From Clostridia bacterium (lineage in GTDB: Bacteria > Bacillota > Clostridia > Christensenellales > CAG-138), in contig JAFRNW010000013.1 of assembly GCA_017429985.1 (NCBI GenBank), positions 1 to 64,000 on the forward strand: a DNA stretch of 64,000 bases, written 5' to 3'. This document shows positions 30,126 through 39,437 of this stretch, in pieces. The notes below the pieces were generated by a model. The model ran no database searches. It was not told where the DNA came from and was given only the letters and a program-made list of their open reading frames with translations. Position numbers and translations under genes: made by a program. Positions within the stretch are counted from its first letter, which is position 1. Each line of letters begins with the position of its first letter.

Positions 30126-32063
30126 ATGAAGAGCGTTTTTTTCTGGAGATTGCTGATTGCCACGGTGCTGATATTGCTGCTAGCGAATGTGATTTCGCTT
30201 GCAGCTTATACTTATGTGGGGAAAAATGCCTTCATCTCTCTGGAAATGGACGAACTGGAGCCGCAGGCGGAGTATACCAAGCAGGTCTATGAGGAATACA
30301 AGTCCGGCGCTCTGGACAGAAAAGCATTCAACAAGCTGATCGAGCAGCAGACGATCGCCGGGAATTCCACCATCCTGATCGCGGATCAGATCGGCAAGAC
30401 CATGATCGTCCGCGATATCGGAAAAGACATCCGGATCACCGATTACGGCGCGTCTTTTGCAGCCGATATCCAGACCGTCCTGGAAGGCGGAACGGTCCGC
30501 AACAAACAGATGATGACATCCGACAGCGAGCCCGCCATCTGCGTGGGCATTCCCGTTTACGATCAGGACGGCAGCGTATCCGGCGCGGTATTCATCATCA
30601 AGGAGATCAGCAGGATCCAGTCCGCCTATCAGAAACTGAGCGACACGCTGATCCTGACGATCATACTGGGCATGATGGTAGGGCTGCTGTGCGTGGTGTT
30701 CTCCGCCAGAGCGACGTCAAAGCCGCTGATCGAGATGGCGAACACTGCGCTCGAGATGTCAAAAGGGAACTTCAATGTCAGGGCAAATGAGGATATTTCG
30801 GGTGAAAGCGGTGTTCTTGCCCGTGCCTTGAACCAACTGTGTGACAGCCTTTCCCAGACCATCACTCAGCTGAGAAGCGAAAAAAGCCAGCTGAATTCCC
30901 TTCTGCTCAGCTTTAATGACGGCGTCGCCGCCATCGATCAGGCGGGGCAGCTGACGCATTTCAACCCAGCGCTCCAGAAGATGTTCGGAACGCTGGATAC
31001 GGAAACGCCGCTTGACGTGGTTCCCGACGGCTCCATCTGGGGAAAATTCCATGAGGTGCTGGAAACGGAGGAACCGCAGACGCTGCATTACAAACTGCCC
31101 GGGGACAGAATGCTGTGGATCACCATCGTGCCGATCAAATCGGACGAGGGGGAATGCACCGGGGCTGTCGGTCTGTTCAAGGATGTAACGGAATTTGAAA
31201 AGCTGGAGCAGACGCGGCGGGATTACGTGGCGAATGTCAGCCATGAGCTCCGCACGCCGCTGACCGCCATCCGCGGCCTCTTGGAGCCGCTGGCGGACGG
31301 CCTTGTGAAGGACGACACGACCCGCAGCAGGTATTATGACACCATGATGCACGAGGTGCAGCGCCTGTCCAGACTGATCACCGATCTGCTGCAGCTGTCC
31401 AGGCTTCAGTCCGGAACGGAATACATGGAAGTCTCCGCGGTCAACACGTTTGAACTGCTGGAAGACGTCATGATGAATTACAAAACCGAGGCGGAGCAGA
31501 AGGGGATCCATCTCGTCCTCAACGCGGACCACGTCCCGTATGCGATGACGGACAGAGATCGCATCGAACAGGTACTTGTGATTCTGATCGATAACGCGAT
31601 GCGGTATACCCCTCCGGAGGGTACGATCGAGATCGCCGCAACCGACGGCGACGTGATCGTGGTCTCGGTTTCCGATACGGGATGCGGGATCGCGCAGGAA
31701 GAGCTGCCGCATCTGTTTGAGAGATTCTACAAGGTCGACAAATCCCGCAAGGACGGCGGAACGGGACTCGGTCTTTCCATCGCGAAGCAGATCATCGATA
31801 TGCTCGGAGAACAGATCGGAGTTGAAAGCGAGGTCGGAAAGGGCACCTGCTTCAGCTTCACGCTGAAAAAGTATGTCAGTAACGCGATCGCGCTGGGCCC
31901 GACGGCAGATTATGTATACGATCCGTCTGCGGAAGATGCCGGCATCCGTCAGGATATGAACGGGGAGGAAGACGTGCCGTATGAGGTCATTAAGCCCAAA
32001 ACCTCCCGGAAGAGGACCAAAAAGAGCCGGCGGACGGGGAACAGGAAAAAAGAAAAGATCTAA
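30126..32063 (+). CDS. PhoR-like sensor histidine kinase
   Basis: This 645-residue membrane kinase has TM1 (7-29), an extracytoplasmic sensor (30-170), TM2 (173-193), HAMP (about 194-247) and a PAS domain (about 255-355). HisKA follows with His373 in VSHELRTPLTAIRG, and then HATPase_c (about 475-590: IDNAMRYTPPEG, DTGCGIAQEELP, GGTGLGLSIAKQ). An unusual C-terminal tail of about 55 residues ends in a Lys/Arg-rich patch (KTSRKRTKKSRRTGNRKKEK), perhaps a membrane or nucleic-acid contact. The signal is unknown. It is paired with the regulator just upstream. Confidence 0.93.
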   Translation: MKSVFFWRLLIATVLILLLANVISLAAYTYVGKNAFISLEMDELEPQAEYTKQVYEEYKSGALDRKAFNKLIEQQTIAGNSTILIADQIGKTMIVRDIGKDIRITDYGASFAADIQTVLEGGTVRNKQMMTSDSEPAICVGIPVYDQDGSVSGAVFIIKEISRIQSAYQKLSDTLILTIILGMMVGLLCVVFSARATSKPLIEMANTALEMSKGNFNVRANEDISGESGVLARALNQLCDSLSQTITQLRSEKSQLNSLLLSFNDGVAAIDQAGQLTHFNPALQKMFGTLDTETPLDVVPDGSIWGKFHEVLETEEPQTLHYKLPGDRMLWITIVPIKSDEGECTGAVGLFKDVTEFEKLEQTRRDYVANVSHELRTPLTAIRGLLEPLADGLVKDDTTRSRYYDTMMHEVQRLSRLITDLLQLSRLQSGTEYMEVSAVNTFELLEDVMMNYKTEAEQKGIHLVLNADHVPYAMTDRDRIEQVLVILIDNAMRYTPPEGTIEIAATDGDVIVVSVSDTGCGIAQEELPHLFERFYKVDKSRKDGGTGLGLSIAKQIIDMLGEQIGVESEVGKGTCFSFTLKKYVSNAIALGPTADYVYDPSAEDAGIRQDMNGEEDVPYEVIKPKTSRKRTKKSRRTGNRKKEKI

Positions 32064-32107
32064 TATGTTTGAAATATGACAAGTTTATGTAAAAGCTGGC
32101 AATGGCA

Positions 32108-32158
32108 TTGAAACCCGATTCCGCTGTGAATATAATTCATACAGCGGATTTTATTTTT
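32108..32158 (+). promoter_or_regulatory. Promoter overlapping a strong dyad before the second two-component system
   Basis: TTGAAA (32108-32113) and TATAAT (32131-32136) are exactly 17 bp apart. A stem TCCGCTGT/ACAGCGGA (32120-32127 and 32141-32148) brackets the -10 box and is followed by TTTTATTTTT. It can be read as a terminator of the first system or as an operator on the second system's promoter; both may hold. Confidence 0.6.
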
Positions 32159-32175
32159 CAACGGAGGATCATAAT

Positions 32176-32868
32176 ATGCAGAATAACCCACATATCCTGA
32201 TTTGCGATGACCAGCCTGTCATTCATGAAACGATCGGCGCTTACCTTGACAGCGAGGGCTTTACGCACAGTTCTGCATATAACGGAAACGATGCCGTGAA
32301 ACTTTGCCAGGAGCAGTCCCCGGATCTCGTCCTTCTGGATCTGATGATGCCGGGAAAGAACGGGATCGAGGTGTGCAGGGAGATCCGTGCGACCAGTACG
32401 GTTCCGATCATCATGCTGACCGCCAAGGGAGAGGAGATCGACCGAATCGTCGGTCTTGAACTCGGGGCGGACGATTATATCGTCAAGCCGTTTTCCACCC
32501 GCGAGGTGATCTCGCGGATTAAAGCGGTCCTCAGAAGGTCGAATTCCGTCGCCCGGGATAACAGCGACGTAATCCGGATCGACGAAATAGAGGTCAATAT
32601 CGCCAATTACGAGGTCCGCATCAACGGAAAGCGGATGGATTTCACGCCGAAGGAAGTGGAGATCTTTCATTTGCTCGCTTCCAACCCGGGGAGGGTGTTT
32701 GACAGGGAGCAGATCCTTTCCAAGATCTGGGGATACGATTATTTCGGGGATACCAGGGCTGTCGATACGCAGATCAAGCGGATCCGTCAGAAGATTGCAA
32801 ACGAAGACACCAAGTGGGGAATCCGGACGGTATACGGAGTAGGGTATAAGTTCGGTGTTGCCGAATGA
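32176..32868 (+). CDS. OmpR/PhoB family response regulator (second copy)
   Basis: The 230-residue protein is a paralogue of the regulator at 29439: receiver with CDDQP and Asp55 (LVLLDLMMPGKNG), the same MLTAKGEEIDRIVGLELGAD block, and the winged helix FTPKEVEIFHLLASNPGRVF. The acidic pocket has Gln where most have Glu (DDQP). It has a strong ribosome site (GGAGG) and its own promoter at 32108. It overlaps the following kinase gene by 4 bp. Confidence 0.95.
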   Translation: MQNNPHILICDDQPVIHETIGAYLDSEGFTHSSAYNGNDAVKLCQEQSPDLVLLDLMMPGKNGIEVCREIRATSTVPIIMLTAKGEEIDRIVGLELGADDYIVKPFSTREVISRIKAVLRRSNSVARDNSDVIRIDEIEVNIANYEVRINGKRMDFTPKEVEIFHLLASNPGRVFDREQILSKIWGYDYFGDTRAVDTQIKRIRQKIANEDTKWGIRTVYGVGYKFGVAE

Positions 32869-34607
32869 AGAAACTCAGCCTGTTTAATAAACTGATCCTT
32901 TTCGTTCTTGGCGCGTGCGTTCTGCTCGGCGTCCTGTCCACGCTTGTCTTCTTCTTCTTCGGGATGAAGACGTTCGGGAACGAAATCGAACGGGAACTGG
33001 TGCCGCGCACGAGGCAGGTCGTCAGACTGACCAGACGGTATCTGGAAGGAAAGATCAGCTATGACACCTACTGCTCCATGTTCTCCTTCGACGTCAGGAA
33101 GGGGTCGCAGGTATATGTGTTTGATGACCAGGGAAATCTGGTGATCTATACCGCATCGGCGCCGGAAGACGAAAGCGGGATACAGGAACTCTGCCGGCCG
33201 TATGTCAGCAGGATCCTCGCGACCGGAGAAGAGCTGTCCGATACGAATTTCACGAGAGTCGGCGGCGTTCTGATCGGGATCCCTGTCCTGGACAACCTGG
33301 ACCGTGTGTCAGGGGTCGTCATCGCCGTCAAGCCCGCCGATCAGCTGCGGAACGGCATGATCTCCATGACCTACGTCCTGATCGCCGGCATTGCTGGGGT
33401 CATGCTGATTCTTCTTGTCCTTTCCTATTTTCTGAGCGGAAGAATATCGAAACCGATATCCGAAATGGTGAACGCCGCAAAGCAGATGGCTTCAGGCGAT
33501 TATTCCGTCCGCGTGAACACTGACGCCGGGCCGGAGATCGCACAGCTCGGAAGCGCCCTGAATTATCTGGCGGAACACCTGTCGGAGACCGTTACGCAGC
33601 TGACGGAAGCAAGAAACCAGCTCAACACGATCCTGGACGGTGTAAGCGAAGGGATTCTGGCGCTGGACGAGAATGCGGAGCAGATCACCTACGCGAACCC
33701 GGCCGCGTGCGAACTCATCGATATCGAACAGTTCCCGCCTGCGGAAGGATCGGAATATGAAGCGGCTTTCCGCACGTGCGTCGGACGTCTGCAGTCGGGT
33801 GAAAAGACCTCGGAGATGACGATGGCAAGCGGCGGACGCACGATGCAGATCACCTTCAACGGTGATACGGATCCGTCCGACGGGAAAATGAACACGTACA
33901 TCGTCCTGATCCGGGATATCACCGAGGCGGAACGTCTGGAACAGACCAGAAGGGATTACGTCGCAAACGTCAGCCACGAGCTGCGCACGCCGATTTCTTC
34001 CATACGCTCCCTTGCAGAAACGCTGAACGACGGGATCGTGACGGATGAAAACGAGCGGTACAGGTATTACAGCCATATTCTCAGAGAGTCCAACCGGCTT
34101 GCACGGCTGATCAACGATCTGCTGGAGCTTTCAAGGCTGCAGTCCGGGAATGTCGCGCTGAACAAGTCCGAATTCCAGCTGAAGGACCTGATGACGGATA
34201 TCTGCGACAGAATGCGGATCATCGCGGATTACAGCGATATCAGCCTGAACTTCCTCGGCGCGCCGGAGGACAAGGTGTTTTCAAACAAGGACAGGATCGA
34301 ACAGGTCACGCTGTCGCTTGTCGACAATGCGGTCAAATACTGTTCGGACGGCGGAACGGTGGATGTCTGGGCGGAAGACGGCGGAGACTTGCTGAAGGTG
34401 TTCGTAAGAAATACCGGGGAAGTGAGCAGGGAGGATCTGCCGCATCTGTTTGAACGCTTTTATAAAGCGGATAAAGCGCATTCCGGCTCCGGGACCGGTC
34501 TGGGCCTCGCAATCTCAAAGGAGATCATGACGCTGCTCGGAGAACAGATCTCCGTCGAAAACCGGGGCGGCTGTGTCGTATTCTCCTTCACGATTCACAA
34601 AAAGTAA
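32865..34607 (+). CDS. PhoR-like sensor histidine kinase (second copy)
   Basis: This 580-residue kinase has the same layout as the one at 30126: TM1 (about 10-33), a sensor (35-165), TM2 (about 169-190), HAMP, PAS (about 255-355), His371 in VSHELRTPISSI, and HATPase_c (VDNAVKYCSDGG, GTGLGLAISKE). The kinase cores are similar, but the sensors have diverged and the basic tail is missing, so the pair likely arose by duplication and then changed its signal. Its start overlaps the regulator stop. A terminator follows. Confidence 0.93.
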   Translation: MKKLSLFNKLILFVLGACVLLGVLSTLVFFFFGMKTFGNEIERELVPRTRQVVRLTRRYLEGKISYDTYCSMFSFDVRKGSQVYVFDDQGNLVIYTASAPEDESGIQELCRPYVSRILATGEELSDTNFTRVGGVLIGIPVLDNLDRVSGVVIAVKPADQLRNGMISMTYVLIAGIAGVMLILLVLSYFLSGRISKPISEMVNAAKQMASGDYSVRVNTDAGPEIAQLGSALNYLAEHLSETVTQLTEARNQLNTILDGVSEGILALDENAEQITYANPAACELIDIEQFPPAEGSEYEAAFRTCVGRLQSGEKTSEMTMASGGRTMQITFNGDTDPSDGKMNTYIVLIRDITEAERLEQTRRDYVANVSHELRTPISSIRSLAETLNDGIVTDENERYRYYSHILRESNRLARLINDLLELSRLQSGNVALNKSEFQLKDLMTDICDRMRIIADYSDISLNFLGAPEDKVFSNKDRIEQVTLSLVDNAVKYCSDGGTVDVWAEDGGDLLKVFVRNTGEVSREDLPHLFERFYKADKAHSGSGTGLGLAISKEIMTLLGEQISVENRGGCVVFSFTIHKK

Positions 34608-34647
34608 GCGCTGAACAAGGAATTTAGTTTACAGAACATTCAAACTG

Positions 34648-34682
34648 TGCAGGCGCCGATCCGGCTCGCCTGCATTGTTTTA
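34648..34682 (+). terminator. Rho-independent terminator
   Basis: Stem TGCAGGCG/CGCCTGCA (34648-34655 and 34667-34674) is followed by TTGTTTT. It ends the second two-component operon; its T tract doubles as the tyrS -35 box. Confidence 0.8.
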
Positions 34683-34703
34683 CCATTTGATTCATGTTAT
34701 ATT
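34675..34703 (+). promoter_or_regulatory. tyrS promoter
   Basis: TTGTTT (34675-34680) and TATATT (34698-34703) are 17 bp apart. The short leader contains a 7-bp stem AATGCGA/TCGCATT (34717-34723 and 34736-34742) just before the ribosome site. It is too short for a T-box. Confidence 0.5.
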
Positions 34704-34770
34704 CTATAAGTAAAAGAATGCGATTCAGCACGGTTTCGCATTACATTTGTCGGAGGTCATGATCGATACA

Positions 34771-36006
34771 ATGAAACAGAATGTATATGATGTTCTTGAA
34801 GAACGCGGTTTTATCAAACAGTGTTCGCATCCTGAAGAATTGAAGAAGCTTCTCGGAGAAGAGAAGGTTACTTTCTATATTGGCTTTGATCCCACGGCGG
34901 ACAGCCTTCACATCGGTCATTATGTTGCATTGATGTCCATGGCGCACATGCAGAGGGCGGGACACCGTCCGATCGTTCTTCTGGGTGGAGGAACCGCAAT
35001 GATCGGCGATCCGTCCGGCAAAACGGATATGCGCCGCATGATGACGAATGAGGAGATCGACCATAATGCCTCCTGCTTCCAGAAGCAGATGGAGAGGCTG
35101 ATCGATTTTTCCGACGGGAAAGCGCTGATCTATAACAACGCCGACTGGATCAGAGGATTGAACTTCCTGGATTTCATGCGGGAGATCGGCGTCCATTTTT
35201 CCGTGAACACCATGCTCAGGGCAGAGTGCTACAAGCAGAGAAGGGAGAGGGGACTCACCTTCTTTGAAATGGGCTACATGCTCATGCAGAGCTATGATTT
35301 CCTCATGCTGAACCGGAAGACCGGCTGCATTCTTGAAATGGGCGGAGACGACCAGTGGAGCAATATCCTCGGCGGCGCCGACCTGATCCGAAGGATCGAG
35401 CGGAAGCCCGCATATGCCCTCACGACCTCGCTTCTGACGACGAGCGAGGGAAAGAAGATGGGGAAGACGGAGAAGGGAGCGCTGTGGCTTGACCCCGCCA
35501 AGACGTCCCCCTACGAGTTCTACCAGTACTGGCGCAATGTGGAAGACCAGGACGTCGAGAACTGCCTTGCCCTTCTGACATTCCTGCCGATGGACGAGGT
35601 CCGCAGGCTCGGCTCGCTGAAGGACAGCGGGATCAACGAGGCGAAAAAGATCCTTGCGTATACCCTGACCGAACAGGTCCACGGGAAGGAAGAGGCGGAC
35701 AAGGCCCAGAAAGCTGCGGAAGCGCTGTTCGGCGGCGGCAGTGATAAATCGACGATTCCGACCGTCGTTCTCACGCCGGATCAGCTGAAAGACGGCAGCA
35801 TTCTGGTAAAAGACCTGATGATCCTCGCCAAGTACGTGCCGTCCCGCAGCATGGCGCACACCATGATCCTGAAAGACCGGTGCATTTTCGTAGACGACGA
35901 GCAGGTGACCGACGAATGGATGTCGCTGAGCGCTGACCGTTTCGCCGGAGAAGGCGTGATCGTGCGCAAAGGCAAGAAGAGCTTTTGCAGGTTTAAGATC
36001 GATTGA
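34771..36006 (+). CDS. tyrS: Tyrosyl-tRNA synthetase
   Basis: TyrRS charges tRNA-Tyr. The class I HIGH motif is [10 protein letters not shown] and the KMSKS loop is [13 protein letters not shown]. The binding pocket includes [16 protein letters not shown] and [11 protein letters not shown]-terminal S4-like domain ([20 protein letters not shown]) binds the tRNA variable region. ATG 34771 ([14 protein letters not shown]) matches the usual family start. ATG 34759 is only 2 bp from the GGAGG, so it is less likely; TTG 34747 precedes it altogether. It is overlapped at the end by the YigZ gene. Confidence 0.95.
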   Translation: MKQNVYDVLEERGFIKQCSHPEELKKLLGEEKVTFYIGFDPTADSLHIGHYVALMSMAHMQRAGHRPIVLLGGGTAMIGDPSGKTDMRRMMTNEEIDHNASCFQKQMERLIDFSDGKALIYNNADWIRGLNFLDFMREIGVHFSVNTMLRAECYKQRRERGLTFFEMGYMLMQSYDFLMLNRKTGCILEMGGDDQWSNILGGADLIRRIERKPAYALTTSLLTTSEGKKMGKTEKGALWLDPAKTSPYEFYQYWRNVEDQDVENCLALLTFLPMDEVRRLGSLKDSGINEAKKILAYTLTEQVHGKEEADKAQKAAEALFGGGSDKSTIPTVVLTPDQLKDGSILVKDLMILAKYVPSRSMAHTMILKDRCIFVDDEQVTDEWMSLSADRFAGEGVIVRKGKKSFCRFKID

Positions 36007-36635
36007 ACGGATTCAGGACAATCAGGAGAGAGGGGAACTTCGAACTGACCGTACAGAAATCCCGTTTTATCGGCCAGTGTTTTCGCGCTGAGACGGAACA
36101 GGACGCAGCGTCCTGCATCGACGCGGTGAGACGGAGATTCTACGACGCGAAGCATCACTGCTACGCCTACTGTACCGGGGACGGTGTGATGATCACAAGG
36201 TGCTCGGATGACGGAGAGCCTTCCGGAACAGCGGGCGTACCGATCCTGAACGTTCTCAGACAGAAGAACCTGACCAATACCGTCTGCGTCGTGACCAGAT
36301 ATTTCGGCGGGATACTGCTCGGAACGGGAGGACTTGCAAGGGCGTATTCCGAGACGGCTGCGGGCGCGCTGGATGATTCCGGCATCAGTGAGATCCGCGT
36401 ATGCGCGGAATGCCGGTGCAGCCTGAACTATCCGCAGTGGGCAAAACTGGAGCGTATGTTCCGGGCAGAATGCATAGACTATATCCCGCAGTATACGGAT
36501 GCCGTGACATGTTCCTTCCGGATAGACAGGACAAAATATGACCAATTCCGCGACAGAATGCGGGAGCTGACGGACGGAACGCTGGATATCCGGCTGCTTT
36601 CGGAAGGGTATTACCCGGCAGACGTTACTGATTGA
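36003..36635 (+). CDS. yigZ: YigZ/IMPACT family protein
   Basis: The 210-residue protein has the UPF0029/IMPACT N-terminal domain: [54 protein letters not shown] and [21 protein letters not shown] ferredoxin-like C-terminal domain follows (about 140-205). Homologues are linked to translation regulation or nucleic-acid binding, without a settled bacterial role. The start is TTG 36003, overlapping the tyrS stop; no better start follows before the conserved domain. Confidence 0.92.
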   Translation: MNGFRTIRREGNFELTVQKSRFIGQCFRAETEQDAASCIDAVRRRFYDAKHHCYAYCTGDGVMITRCSDDGEPSGTAGVPILNVLRQKNLTNTVCVVTRYFGGILLGTGGLARAYSETAAGALDDSGISEIRVCAECRCSLNYPQWAKLERMFRAECIDYIPQYTDAVTCSFRIDRTKYDQFRDRMRELTDGTLDIRLLSEGYYPADVTD

Positions 36636-36652
36636 AACAGAGGTTGTAGAGC

Positions 36653-38776
36653 GTGAGACATATTGCCAGAAAACTGATCATCATGCTTTTGACTGCGGTG
36701 CTGGTCTGCACCGCGGCCGTTTCCTATGCCGAGGAAAGCGTAACGGTTGAGATCACGGCGGTCGAGCCGGACGCGCTGCCCTCCGCGGGCAATGTCCTTG
36801 TAACGATCTCGGTCAACAACAAATCGGATTACGAACTGCAGTCCATCACGGTATCCCAGAACGGGATCAGCTATCCCATTCCGGAGGATACGGTCATTCC
36901 GCATCTCGGGAAGGCGATCATCCCGATCACCGTTTCGGTCCAGGATTCGCAGATCGGCGTTCCGATCGTCTTTTCGGTCGGATGGACCTGTGACGGCGAA
37001 CCGCATTCCGCCGAGGTGGAAACAACGATCGAGAAAACGGAGGAGCCTGTTATCACGCTGCTCCGCACGGCAAGCGAAACACATGCCAAACCCGGTGAAA
37101 AGGTTCTGATGACGTATACGATCAAGAACGAAACCAGGTTTGACATGACGGAGATCATGCTTGTTGACGAGGAGATCTGCAACGAGCCGATCAGAAGGAA
37201 CGATTCTCTTCAGGCAAGCAATACCCTGACGTTCGAATACTCCTATACGGTTGGAACGGAAGACGCCGTTTCCAACCCTGTCATTACATATTCGGTGAAC
37301 GGTTCTTCCAAGAGCCTGACTCCGCTCGAGCCTCTGACGATCCAGTCGGTCAACATCGGCGCACAGATCAAAGCGCAGGCCGGAGCGGTGTCCAGCGCAG
37401 GAACCACGGTGGACCTTACGGTAACGAATACCGGGAACCAGAAACTGAAAGATGTCCGGGTGACGGATGATTCCGGTACGCCTGTGAATACCGTTCCGTT
37501 TTCTCTCTCCGCGGGGGAGAAACAGTACCTGACCTATTCGGTTTCAAATCCTGACGGACGGCCGTCGAGGAATATCCGGTTCTCTCTGACCGCAACGGAT
37601 CCCTTCGGCGAACAGTTTGAAACCGTGTCGCAGGATCCGCTCCCGGTTTCGTTCTATATCGACGCGTCGCAGTTTTACGTGACGATGCAGGCTGCCCAGA
37701 CGGCGGATATCACGCCGGACGGCTACGCTTCTTTCAGCGTTCAGATAGACAACAGCAGTTCCTCGCCGTTGTCCAATGTTGAGCTGTCGGAGGCTTCCTC
37801 GGGACTTCTCGCGACCTATCTGACCCTGCCCAACGGACAGACCCGCTTTGAGGGGCAGCTGTTTGTTTCCGATCCGAAGACGCTGGAATTCTCGCTCAGA
37901 GGGACGGATTCCCTGAACTCGGTCCGGGATCTCGCTAAATGCACGCTGACGCTTTCCGCGGCAGCCGGTTCTCCTTCCGGGGAGCAGACAGCTGAGCCGG
38001 GCATCGCAGGAACGGTAACGCCGGAACCCGGCCAGCAGCCTTCAGGTGGGATCAGCGGCATCGTGACGAGGATCCTGATCGTGCTGGGAGCGGTCGTTAT
38101 TCTGGCCTGTGCGGTCCTGCTTGTGCTGTCGCTTTTGGAAAGGAATCATATCGGAGAAAACGCTTTCCTGCAGGAGATTGCGGACGACGGCGAGTTTGAC
38201 GAGGATTTTGACCAGCCTGCCGTGCGTCTTGACGATGACGGATACGAGGATTCCGGCTACGGTGGCCCCGATGACTACTTCAGACGCTCCCAGCTGTTTA
38301 TATCGGAACGTGAGAAGAGAAGAAAAGAGTCAGCCCGCACAGACAGACAATACGGGAGAAGCGAACGGAATGATCTCTGGGATGATGAGTTTGATTACAC
38401 CCAGCCCGTTTATCAGCATGAGCTGAATCAGGAGGAAGAGTACGTATACCGCAGGCCGTCCGCATTTTCACCGAATACGCCGGCGCGCGCGGAGGACGAG
38501 TTTCTGCCGCTGAATCAGGATTCTGACCTGAACGACTCCGCCAAAGACGCCGTGTTTGAGGAAATGTTCTATGACATGGCACAGGAGGAGGAAGAAACGG
38601 TTCTTCCGGAGCGTGAGGAGAACACGGCAAATCAGGCCCCTAAGGCGATCAGAGTCAAGAACGTTCCCACCCAGCGGAAGCTGCGCAAGGATACCGTAAA
38701 GCGCGTGAAATCAGAAGAGCTTCCCGGTTCGGATGAGACGGAAACGGAAGAGGATTACGATTCAGACGATGCATAA
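36653..38776 (+). CDS. Membrane-anchored surface protein with CARDB-like repeats
   Basis: GTG 36653 has GTAGAG upstream and opens a 707-residue protein with a signal peptide (IIMLLTAVLVCTAAVSYA). The outside part consists of about four Ig-like domains of the CARDB/DUF11 type, seen in phrases such as VLVTISVNNKSDYELQSITV and VDLTVTNTGNQKLKDVRVTD. A membrane span (RILIVLGAVVILACAVLLVL) lies near residues 474-495. An acidic, Asp/Glu/Tyr-rich cytoplasmic tail of about 210 residues has basic ends. The role is unknown; an envelope or division-related scaffold is possible. It overlaps the DUF2461 gene by 8 bp. Confidence 0.8.
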   Translation: MRHIARKLIIMLLTAVLVCTAAVSYAEESVTVEITAVEPDALPSAGNVLVTISVNNKSDYELQSITVSQNGISYPIPEDTVIPHLGKAIIPITVSVQDSQIGVPIVFSVGWTCDGEPHSAEVETTIEKTEEPVITLLRTASETHAKPGEKVLMTYTIKNETRFDMTEIMLVDEEICNEPIRRNDSLQASNTLTFEYSYTVGTEDAVSNPVITYSVNGSSKSLTPLEPLTIQSVNIGAQIKAQAGAVSSAGTTVDLTVTNTGNQKLKDVRVTDDSGTPVNTVPFSLSAGEKQYLTYSVSNPDGRPSRNIRFSLTATDPFGEQFETVSQDPLPVSFYIDASQFYVTMQAAQTADITPDGYASFSVQIDNSSSSPLSNVELSEASSGLLATYLTLPNGQTRFEGQLFVSDPKTLEFSLRGTDSLNSVRDLAKCTLTLSAAAGSPSGEQTAEPGIAGTVTPEPGQQPSGGISGIVTRILIVLGAVVILACAVLLVLSLLERNHIGENAFLQEIADDGEFDEDFDQPAVRLDDDGYEDSGYGGPDDYFRRSQLFISEREKRRKESARTDRQYGRSERNDLWDDEFDYTQPVYQHELNQEEEYVYRRPSAFSPNTPARAEDEFLPLNQDSDLNDSAKDAVFEEMFYDMAQEEEETVLPEREENTANQAPKAIRVKNVPTQRKLRKDTVKRVKSEELPGSDETETEEDYDSDDA

Positions 38777-39437
38777 GTTCCAGGGATTGACGGAAGATAC
38801 GTATAATTTTTTCTGGGAGATCGCATTCCAGAATAATCAGTCTTTCTTTCATGCAAACAGGGAAAGGTTCCGGAATTCCGTCCAGCTTCCGCTTCTTCAG
38901 CTTGCCTCCGACCTCGCTCCCTACGCGCTGGATATTGATCCGGATTTTCAGGTGAGGCCGTCTTCTGTTGTTTCAAGGATCCGCAGGGACACCAGATACT
39001 CAAAAGACAAATCCCCCTTCCGGGATCATATGTGGCTCGGCTATAAATATCCTTCGAGCTATACAAGTGAAAACTTCGTGGTCTATGTGGAGTTTGAGCG
39101 CGAGTCCTTCGGATACGGGATGGGGATGTACGCGCCGAACCCGGCCATGATGCAGGAGATCAGGGGGAGAATACTTGCCAGAAGCGATACGTTTCTCACG
39201 CTTGTGAACGACAGGGCCTTTTCGGATCTGTTTCAGGCCGAGGGCGAAACGTTCAAGCGTCCGAAATACACCGAGCAGCGGGAGGACATACTTCCCTGGC
39301 TGAATCTCAGACGGCTTGCATTCTGCTACAGTTCTCCCGAACTGTCCAGAACACTCAGACCGGAGATTACGGATGAAATTATTGAGGCGTTCCGAATCAT
39401 GAAGCCGGTTTACCGGTTTATTAAAGGACTTGACTGA
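38769..39437 (+). CDS. DUF2461 family protein
   Basis: From ATG 38769 (MHKFQGLTEDTYNFFWEIAF) the protein has 222 residues and matches the DUF2461 pattern: N-N-x-x-F-F-x-x-N-R near the start, then SRIRRDTRYSKDKSPFRDHM, and a central VYVEFERESFGYGMGMY. The function of the family is not established. The gene overlaps the end of the surface-protein gene and runs tail to tail, with a 17-bp overlap, into the GT-C-like gene on the other strand. Confidence 0.85.
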   Translation: MHKFQGLTEDTYNFFWEIAFQNNQSFFHANRERFRNSVQLPLLQLASDLAPYALDIDPDFQVRPSSVVSRIRRDTRYSKDKSPFRDHMWLGYKYPSSYTSENFVVYVEFERESFGYGMGMYAPNPAMMQEIRGRILARSDTFLTLVNDRAFSDLFQAEGETFKRPKYTEQREDILPWLNLRRLAFCYSSPELSRTLRPEITDEIIEAFRIMKPVYRFIKGLD

